Part shown: positions 8,162 through 13,125 of the stretch, piece by piece | Layout of the letters: every line of letters begins with the position of its first letter | How positions within the stretch are numbered: position 1 is the stretch's first letter | DNA from: Acidobacteriota bacterium | GTDB taxonomy: Bacteria; Acidobacteriota; Terriglobia; Terriglobales; Acidobacteriaceae | Assembly (NCBI GenBank): GCA_021798235.1 | Contig: JAJZMO010000365.1 | Location: 1-13,125 of the forward strand | DNA: 13,125 bases | Direction of reading: 5' to 3' | Notes under the pieces: model-generated | What the model saw: the letters and a program-made list of their open reading frames with translations, nothing else | Databases searched by the model: none | Told to the model about the DNA's origin: nothing | Position numbers and translations under genes: made by a program

Positions 8162-8177
8162 TGTTCTACACAGAACA
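8162..8177. promoter_or_regulatory. Leader palindrome of receptor 2
   Basis: TGTTCT-ACAC-AGAACA has perfect 6-bp arms 56-71 nt before the start codon, matching the position of the palindrome at 3997-4010. In RNA it would be a 6-bp stem with a GUGU loop. Arms conserved and centre changed is the pattern expected of either a dimer operator or a functional hairpin. Confidence 0.5.
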
Positions 8178-8248
8178 ACGGGAATCGGCTCGCCGGATGC
8201 ATTTTGATGTCCGGCCGTTCCTTCGCGCAGGGTCGACGGGGACGTGCT

Positions 8249-8260
8249 GAAAGGAGGTGA
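8249..8260 (-). promoter_or_regulatory. Anti-Shine-Dalgarno-like segment in receptor 2 leader
   Basis: The minus strand reads TCACCTCCTTTC, the same as the usual 3' tail of 16S rRNA. It lies about 20-31 nt into the inferred leader. It could pair with the gene's own GGAGG ribosome-binding site about 140 nt downstream. Receptor 1's otherwise similar leader lacks it. A regulatory role is speculative. Confidence 0.25.
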
Positions 8261-8290
8261 GACGGATCAGTATTATCGGTTGTAAAGGAG

Positions 8291-8306
8291 TGCAATTCTG
8301 TCGCCA
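8291..8306 (-). promoter_or_regulatory. Sigma-54 promoter of receptor 2
   Basis: The minus strand reads TGGCGACAGAATTGCA, with GG-N10-GC and TTGCA at -12. It is 185 nt before the ATG at 8106. The inferred start is near 8280. Just downstream, 8265-8282 (GATCAGTATTATCGGTTG) is conserved with receptor 1. As at the other sites, the expression would depend on an enhancer-binding protein encoded elsewhere. Confidence 0.8.
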
Positions 8307-8376
8307 AAACGGGCGTGGAATCGGGCGGAGGGTGTTTGTTTTGTGTAAGAAGGGCGGTTCTGAAAAAGGTCAAACT

Positions 8377-8402
8377 TGTTAAGTATATGTGAAATATAGA
8401 TT
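8377..8402 (-). promoter_or_regulatory. Candidate upstream activator box, copy C
   Basis: This box begins 97 bp upstream of the inferred start near 8280 and matches copy B in 16 of 26 positions, starting TGTTAAG. The inverted repeat is imperfect here (TTAA-N7-TGAA). It is the weakest of the three copies and is supported mainly by its identical distance. Confidence 0.4.
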
Positions 8403-8447
8403 TATGAAACAGTTATTTGTTAGCTCCTCGTTAGTAGATCAATAAAC

Positions 8448-8470
8448 ATATATTGGATGTAACAATATAT
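8448..8470. promoter_or_regulatory. Perfect AT-rich inverted repeat, about -168 to -190 of receptor 2
   Basis: ATATATTG-GATGTAA-CAATATAT has perfect 8-bp arms around seven bases. It occupies the same place relative to the promoter as ACTGACTT-TGC-AAGTCAGT upstream of receptor 1 but is unrelated in sequence. The surrounding 100 bp are unusually AT-rich for this window, which is common for regulatory DNA. Confidence 0.55.
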
Positions 8471-8501
8471 CCCTCTGAAACATAGGGGATGAGCCCGTCA
8501 G

Positions 8502-8580
8502 CTTACAAAAGTTCGTAGCCGGGGAGCCGTTGGGAATATGAAAAGCCGTAGAACGCTGCAGGAACGTGCCTGGAAAAGCA
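8502..8580 (-). promoter_or_regulatory. Tripartite conserved upstream block, copy C
   Basis: CTTACAAAAG at 8502, ATATG at 8536 and GGAAAAG at 8572 repeat the 34- and 36-bp spacings of copies A and B. AATATGAAAAGCCGTAGAAC matches copy B in all but one position. The block starts about 222 bp upstream of the inferred start near 8280. Confidence 0.55.
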
Positions 8581-8660
8581 GGGACGGGGGAAGGTTCTGG
8601 AGGTAGGGGTTCGGAGAAGACGGAGACGGTGAAGACCTATGAAGGTTGTGAACTGGATGT

Positions 8661-8696
8661 AGAAGAAAGCCGCTCCCGTGGGAGCGGCTTTCTTCT
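8661..8696 (-). terminator. Long hairpin terminator of receptor 3
   Basis: A perfect 16-bp stem (AGAAGAAAGCCGCTCC with its complement) with a four-base loop, 20 nt after the TAA stop of the 8716-12468 gene. The stem's outer part is A-rich on one side and T-rich on the other, so it could act in both directions, but no gene approaches from the left. Confidence 0.88.
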
Positions 8697-8715
8697 TAAG
8701 GGCTGGTGTTGAGGA

Positions 8716-11700
8716 TTAGAACTCGAAGCGCAAGGCAACCTGGAGGACACGCGCGCCGTTAGCGGTGACTTCCGGCATGGTTCCAAACGGGAGGGAGCTT
8801 TCGGTGATATCCGCACCGCCAGTCATGGTGGGAGCTTCAAAGTTGGGGTGGTTGAGCGCGTTGAAGGCATCGGTCCGGAAGTTGAAACGATAGTTGCGGT
8901 AGACGGGGAAGGTCTTGCCGAGGCCGAGGTCGAGGTTAAAGTAATTGGGACCGCGCAGGTTGTTGCGGCTGCCGATGTTGAATCCGAGGGGTCCGGTATA
9001 GTCGTTGAGCGCCTTTTGCGGGTTGGCGAAGGCGTTGAGGGGCTGCCCGTTTCCACCGTGGATGTGCATCCTGAGGTCTCCAATGGAGCCGGTGAGGATG
9101 GCTGGTGCGTCGTTGGCATAACCAGCAACGAAGGCGTTGGAGGCGGCGAAGAACGGGAAGCCGGTATGCCAGGTGGGGAGACCGCTGACGACCCAGCCGC
9201 CGATCAATTCATTGAGCCAGATGGGGGCATGCGCGCCGACGGCGGCTCCGCGACCGAAGGGCAGGCTATAGATGAAGTTGCCGTTGAGTGAGTTGGTGAC
9301 GTCGAAGTCGGAATTGCCGCGGCACTCGCGGGGGCGGAGGACATCGCAGATAAAGCCGTACCCGCCGAAGGCGGCCGCGTTGGCGATGAGCGAGACGTTA
9401 TCGATGGAGTGCGACCAGGTGTAGTTGATGTCGAACTGCAGGCCGTTGGTCAGGTTCTTGTGGAGCGTGACGAGCATGCCGTTGTAACTGGAGAAGCCGC
9501 GGTTGGTATAGAAGGTGTTCTCAGAGAACTGGGAACCCATGCCGACGTTCGGCGGGAGCAGGCCCGCGCCGGCGAGGGCCTGGACGGTATCCGCCATATC
9601 GCCGCGGTTATAGAGAGTATAGATGGCGCTGGCGAGGAAGCTGGTGGTGTTGGGATAGCCGAAGTTCTGCCCCAGAGCACCGGGAGTAGTGCCTGTGGCC
9701 GTAGCCACCAGGTTTTCAAACCAAGGTTCGGCCGGGAGGTTGGCTGGATTGTCGCCGGCGCGGACTTCTTTTTCGACATTGGTGAAGGCCTGGGACATGA
9801 GCTGGCCGGAGGTTTTGTCGGGGAAGTCGATGAGCTGGTTGGCGTCCGCCTGGGCGAGCAGGTGACGGCCGAGGCGCCCGACATAGGAGACCTTGAGGAT
9901 GAACCCCTTGGGGAACTGCTGCTCCATGCCGAAGTTGAACATGATGGAGTAGGGCGTCGAGAGGGTGGGGTTGATGATTTCATTGAATGCGCCGCCGTTG
10001 GCGAGCCCGAACGGGACGGCATTTGAGCCCGTTCCTGAGACATAGGGGAGATACGTCGAGCTGACCGCAGGAGCCGGAGGTGGAGCGGGCACGCTGCTGA
10101 AGCCGGAGAACCGTTGATCATTCTGAAGGGACTGGTAGGCGTTGTTGGGAGTGCCAAGGGGATCAGGAGCCGAAGCCTGGAAGAGATAGGAGAACTGGGA
10201 CTGCTGGTACTGGACGGCGTTAATGACGGTCTGATCGTAGATGATGCCGGCGCTGCCGTTGATGACTGTTTCGGGCGCGAACTTCGGGTTCCAGGCAAAG
10301 CCTACGTTGGGCGCAATGTTATGGAAGTTGGTCTGGAAGTAGCCCGGGGCGTTGTTAGCCTTGCCGCCAAGGGTGTACTGGATGAACGGGACGACGGTGT
10401 TGCCATAGAGGCCAGCGCTGCTTTGTGCGACGCGGTCATAGAAGTACTTGTCGAAGGTGAAGTTCTGGATGGACTCGATGCCGTTGGTGTCGTAAGGGTC
10501 GGTGAAGACCTGCCAACGGAGGCCGTAGTCGAGAGTGAGAGCATGGGTGATGCGCCAGGTGTCGCCGGCATGCAGTGTCCACTCGTAATAGCGATAGTGA
10601 TGGCTCAGTCCCGATCCCTGCGGGAAGGGCTTGAGCGAAGAGTTGTAGTTATAGGTGGCGTTCAAGGAAGTGTACGGTGCGAGGGCAAGGGCAAAGGCCT
10701 GATCGTAGAGCGAAATGGCGTTTCCGCTGCCAATGTTGGATGGCCGCAGGCTCGGTTCGCCTGGAGGCGAGGTGAGCTCGGTGGTGTATCCGCCAAGACC
10801 TAAGGTTGGGGTGTTGTAGTTGAGGATGGAGAAGCCGGTGGGGCTGGGCCACTTGAAGTTGCCGCCGATGGTGATGTCGTGATTGCCGCGGATCCAAGTG
10901 AGGTCGTCACGCACGACGGGGATGGGATAGGTGCGGCCCTGGGCGTTGATGGCGCTGGCGTAGGGACTGGTCAGGATAGCGCCGCCAGTGCCGTTTCCGC
11001 CAAAGGTCTGGAACTGATTGGCGCCGGTGGGATTGTAAGTGTTCGGGAAGTCATAGTTCTCGTAGGTTTCGCCGAAGTAGGCCTGGTTGACCATGTGGTC
11101 GTTGATGGTCCAGGTGTGGCCGATGACCCAAGAGTAGCTCTTGTTCAGGAAGGGGAAGGTTTCCGGATCGCCGGGAAACTGGATGGCGTTCTGTGTGCTG
11201 TTGATGCGGGTGACGTGAGTGACCGCGAAGAGCTTCATCTTACTGTTGATGGTCCAGTCGATGCGGCCGACGTAGTCGCTTTCCTTGTATGGGAAGGGCG
11301 CGTTGAAGCGGAAGCCTGCGGTGTTGAGTCCATCGCCCACGGAGAAATCGTTGGCGTGCGGATAGCGCGAGCTGAAGAGTTTGAGAAGCTCGGGATTGAA
11401 ACCGACGTGCTGGGGGTCGAGATTGGCGACCTGAGCGGCAGACAGGGAGTTGACGGCTCCGTTGTTGTTTATGTAGTTGATGACGCCGTTGCGAAATGAG
11501 TCGCGCGGAACGGTACGAGTTTCAATATTGGAAAGTGTGTCGCGACGGCCGTTGTAGTCGAAATAGAAGAAGAGGCGGTTTTTCAGGATCGGGCCGCCGA
11601 TGTCGCCGCCGAACTGGTTGCGGATGAGCGGGGAGCGGGGGACGTTGGCGTTGTTGCTGAACCAGTTGTTGGCCTCGAGATCGGTGTCGCGGTGGTACTC

Positions 11701-12468
11701 GTTGAGGTCACCATGGAAGTGGTTGGTGCCGCCCTTGGTGACGAGCTGGAAGTGCCCGCCGCCGCCGGAGTTGGTCGCAGCCTGATCGCCGGCGACAACA
11801 CCGCGGAACTCCTGAACAGAGTCGACTGGGGCATTGGCGACGATGGCTCCGAACTGGCCGGTGGCCATGTCGTTGACATCGAGGCCATCCAGGGTGACGC
11901 GGTCCTGGTCAACTCGGGCACCAGTGGTGGCACCGATTTGCGAGGAGGTTCCTCCGGAGGAGACGCCGGGCTGCTGGGTGAAGAGCACGGCAGGGCTGTC
12001 ACGGTTCTCGACAGGCAAGTCCTGAAGGAACTGGACCTGGAAGTTGTTGCCGAGGGTGGCGTTGGTGGTGTCGAGGGTGACGTTCTGGCTGGCGGCCGAT
12101 ACCTTCACGGTCTGGACAGCGCTGCCGACCGGCATCTCAGCGTTCTGGGTGCGGGTGGCAGCGACGTTCATGTAGATTCCGGAGATCGAGACGGTTTTGA
12201 AACCGGAATGGGCGAAGGTGATGATGTAACCCGGGCCGGGCTTGACATCCGAGAGGGTGTACACACCGGCGCCGTTGGTGACGGTTTTGTAGGTTACGCC
12301 GGTGGACGAGCTCCTGATGGTGACCGCGACGCCCGGGATGGCAGCTCCTGTGGGATCGGTGACCGTACCGGTGACAGCCGCCAACTGCTGAGCGAAGGCT
12401 TGCGGCAAGGAGAGAAAGGCAAGGACAGTGAACAAGGCGAGCGCAGTCAAGAATTGCTTCGATCTCAT
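8716..12468 (-). CDS. Oar-like TonB-dependent outer-membrane receptor (receptor 3)
   Basis: A 1250-residue member of the same receptor family, the largest of the three: signal peptide 1-26 (AFA/Q), CarboxypepD_reg-like domain about 30-113 (VTDPTGAAIPGV), plug about 120-252 with LDGLDVND and GTNHFHG, then barrel with IGGPILKNRLFFYF at 290-303, NALNHPNF at 1203-1210 and C-terminal RFEF. The frame is open 29 codons further up, but the ATG at 12468 follows GAGG at 6 nt spacing and begins the signal peptide. The signal peptide and leader are unlike those of receptors 1 and 2, although the promoter is at the same distance, so this is a more distant paralogue. It has only two Cys (1041/1049), again a close pair. 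A proline-rich loop (PAPPPAPA) lies in the barrel part. Substrate unknown. Confidence 0.95.
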   Translation of the reverse strand: MRSKQFLTALALFTVLAFLSLPQAFAQQLAAVTGTVTDPTGAAIPGVAVTIRSSSTGVTYKTVTNGAGVYTLSDVKPGPGYIITFAHSGFKTVSISGIYMNVAATRTQNAEMPVGSAVQTVKVSAASQNVTLDTTNATLGNNFQVQFLQDLPVENRDSPAVLFTQQPGVSSGGTSSQIGATTGARVDQDRVTLDGLDVNDMATGQFGAIVANAPVDSVQEFRGVVAGDQAATNSGGGGHFQLVTKGGTNHFHGDLNEYHRDTDLEANNWFSNNANVPRSPLIRNQFGGDIGGPILKNRLFFYFDYNGRRDTLSNIETRTVPRDSFRNGVINYINNNGAVNSLSAAQVANLDPQHVGFNPELLKLFSSRYPHANDFSVGDGLNTAGFRFNAPFPYKESDYVGRIDWTINSKMKLFAVTHVTRINSTQNAIQFPGDPETFPFLNKSYSWVIGHTWTINDHMVNQAYFGETYENYDFPNTYNPTGANQFQTFGGNGTGGAILTSPYASAINAQGRTYPIPVVRDDLTWIRGNHDITIGGNFKWPSPTGFSILNYNTPTLGLGGYTTELTSPPGEPSLRPSNIGSGNAISLYDQAFALALAPYTSLNATYNYNSSLKPFPQGSGLSHHYRYYEWTLHAGDTWRITHALTLDYGLRWQVFTDPYDTNGIESIQNFTFDKYFYDRVAQSSAGLYGNTVVPFIQYTLGGKANNAPGYFQTNFHNIAPNVGFAWNPKFAPETVINGSAGIIYDQTVINAVQYQQSQFSYLFQASAPDPLGTPNNAYQSLQNDQRFSGFSSVPAPPPAPAVSSTYLPYVSGTGSNAVPFGLANGGAFNEIINPTLSTPYSIMFNFGMEQQFPKGFILKVSYVGRLGRHLLAQADANQLIDFPDKTSGQLMSQAFTNVEKEVRAGDNPANLPAEPWFENLVATATGTTPGALGQNFGYPNTTSFLASAIYTLYNRGDMADTVQALAGAGLLPPNVGMGSQFSENTFYTNRGFSSYNGMLVTLHKNLTNGLQFDINYTWSHSIDNVSLIANAAAFGGYGFICDVLRPRECRGNSDFDVTNSLNGNFIYSLPFGRGAAVGAHAPIWLNELIGGWVVSGLPTWHTGFPFFAASNAFVAGYANDAPAILTGSIGDLRMHIHGGNGQPLNAFANPQKALNDYTGPLGFNIGSRNNLRGPNYFNLDLGLGKTFPVYRNYRFNFRTDAFNALNHPNFEAPTMTGGADITESSLPFGTMPEVTANGARVLQVALRFEF

Positions 12469-12650
12469 CGGATCCCTCGGGGAACTGGGGTAGGTTGTGG
12501 TTGATCTTGCAGGATTGCCCTGGATGGACGGCGGATGACCGGCCAGCGCGTCCATTCACGGAAGAGCCAGCCACTACGTTTCGTTTTCGCCAAAATCGAG
12601 CCGCTGAATGAATGAATGGCAGAGACTCGAAGCATATAGAGAGCAGAACT
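12469..12650 (-). promoter_or_regulatory. 5' leader of receptor 3
   Basis: The inferred start near 12650 gives a leader of about 182 nt. The ribosome-binding site GAGGGATCCG is at 12469-12478. It contains no TGTTCT-type palindrome and shows no clear similarity to the other leaders. An inverted repeat ATGGACG...CGTCCAT spans 12524-12555 and could form a 7-bp stem with a large loop. Confidence 0.45.
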
Positions 12651-12660
12651 AGCCGGGGCA

Positions 12661-12676
12661 TGCAATTTAGTAACCA
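12661..12676 (-). promoter_or_regulatory. Sigma-54 promoter of receptor 3
   Basis: The minus strand reads TGGTTACTAAATTGCA. The GG-N10-GC spacing and TTGCA are intact, while the -24 side is weaker (TGGTTAC). It lies exactly 193 nt before the ATG at 12468, identical to receptor 1. The shared distance despite an unrelated leader supports a real promoter. Confidence 0.7.
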
Positions 12677-13125
12677 GTACATTGCGCGTCGGAAGAATGT
12701 TGGGATAATTTCGGCAGCCTCCCTTGAAAGCATCCGCAGGTTATGATCATCTCGCTGATTATAAAGAGGTTAGTTATGCCATCGAAGATAGAGACCTGGA
12801 GATAGGTGGAGGGATTTCTAATGCTTTCAGGGGTTATTGCCGGATCGAGAAGATGTTAAGGACGGGTTACAGATTCAGGACTCTGTACATATGGTGCCGG
12901 GAATCTACAAGAAACTGTAAGTTGCTCTTTTCCGACGCTGTGAAATTGGAACGCATCGAGGGAAAGTTCGAGGCTTGGTTTGGACGGGAAGCGGATGGTT
13001 TCGTCTAATGGGAGAGGTGATTCAGATCATCCGGCTGGGGAGATCCCGGGGCGGAGGCTGGGAGGAGCAGCGGAGTGAAAGTGGTGCTGGCTTCCGTGGG
13101 AAATCGCGCGCGGCGGGATGCCTTT
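12677..13125. other. Right-hand region without a convincing gene
   Basis: This should be the upstream regulatory region of receptor 3, but I cannot find clear copies of the activator box or the tripartite block. TACAGA-N8-TCTGTA at 12868-12887 is an inverted repeat about 218-237 bp upstream of the inferred start, with an ATATG at 12889. A plus-strand frame from 12724 to 13008 is open (94 codons, see next entry). From 13009 to the edge I see nothing. Confidence 0.4.
12724..13008 (+). CDS. Doubtful small unrecognised ORF
   Basis: A 94-codon frame starting with TTG; the only internal ATG that would leave a sizeable product is about 44 codons in. The product has no signal peptide, no membrane segment and no motif I recognise. 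It includes runs such as SNAFRGYCRIEKMLRTGY. No ribosome-binding site stands before the TTG, and the frame overlaps the region expected to regulate receptor 3. It may be chance or a decayed gene. I list it only because it is the longest frame in this stretch. Confidence 0.12.
   Translation: MKASAGYDHLADYKEVSYAIEDRDLEIGGGISNAFRGYCRIEKMLRTGYRFRTLYIWCRESTRNCKLLFSDAVKLERIEGKFEAWFGREADGFV

Larger units (their letters stand above)
8107..8280 (-). promoter_or_regulatory. Conserved 5' leader of receptor 2
   Basis: A leader of about 174 nt from the inferred start near 8280. It aligns with the leader of receptor 1 almost without gaps from the initially transcribed segment to the ribosome-binding site (8107-8115). 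It differs in having a segment complementary to ribosome-binding sites (8249-8260, listed separately). The high conservation contrasts with the divergence of the mature proteins. Confidence 0.6.

Noticed and set aside
8271..8280. GATAAT on the minus strand as a sigma-70 -10 element for receptor 2, also near 4107-4112 for receptor 1.
   Set aside because: The hexamer 17 bp upstream is CAGAAT or CTGAAT, a poor -35, whereas the sigma-54 match is exact and recurs at all four promoters.
8249..8380. Small plus-strand ORF of about 41 codons after a strong AAGGAGGTGA.
   Set aside because: The only possible start (GTG at 8257) overlaps the ribosome-binding motif, and the frame runs straight through the sigma-54 promoter.
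1..13125. CRISPR arrays, tRNA or rRNA genes, insertion sequences, SusD-like partners, transporters or regulators.
   Set aside because: None seen. The repeated elements are few, lie only between receptor genes and have no array-like spacing, and no transposase or regulator motif appears in any plausible frame.

Overview
The window looks like Acidobacteriota DNA, probably class Terriglobia. The evidence is three very large genes in a row for outer-membrane receptors of the Oar-like TonB-dependent type: a signal peptide, a carboxypeptidase-regulatory-like (CarboxypepD_reg) domain, a plug and a very large barrel, with signatures such as GGPIxKxKLFFF, YTWSHALD and NxFNHPNF. This family is massively expanded in that phylum. 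The base composition is moderately GC-rich. No 16S gene or other phylogenetic marker is present, so the assignment rests on family and style only.

Layout: everything clearly coding is on the minus strand. From right to left (the direction of transcription) there is receptor 3 (12468..8716, 1250 aa), an intergenic region of 609 bp, receptor 2 (8106..4552, 1184 aa), an intergenic region of 619 bp, receptor 1 (3932..576, 1118 aa), and then 575 bp with the same intergenic organisation running off the left edge. Each receptor gene is followed 20-50 nt after its stop codon by a strong hairpin terminator. Each therefore appears to be a separate transcription unit rather than part of an operon. The right-hand 450 bp (12677-13125) holds no convincing gene.

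The most interesting content is between the genes. Each receptor gene is preceded, 185-193 nt before its start codon, by a good sigma-54 (RpoN) -24/-12 promoter of the form TGGYKAC-N4-TTGCA with the invariant GG-N10-GC spacing. A fourth copy at 121-136 has no gene inside the window. The same spacing predicts another receptor gene beginning about 65-72 nt beyond the left edge. Upstream of three of the four promoters (at 121, 4125 and 8291) I see a layered set of conserved elements at nearly constant distances from the inferred transcription start: an inverted-repeat box at about -97 to -123, an inverted repeat at about -166 to -190 that sits in the same place but differs in sequence from gene to gene, and a tripartite block (CTTACmAAAG, ATATG, GGAAA) with exactly 34 and 36 bp between its parts. 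These are candidate enhancer sites for bacterial enhancer-binding proteins. No such regulator is encoded in the window.

Receptors 1 and 2 also share a conserved 5' leader of about 175-180 nt with a TGTTCT-N4-AGAACA palindrome, an identical ribosome-binding region (GGAGGGGCA-ATG-AAA) and a near-identical signal peptide, although their mature proteins are very different. Receptor 3 shares the promoter but not this leader. The working picture is a tandem array of paralogous outer-membrane transporters or receptors, each with its own sigma-54 promoter cassette and terminator. This would allow individual induction of each receptor. Substrates cannot be read from the sequence.
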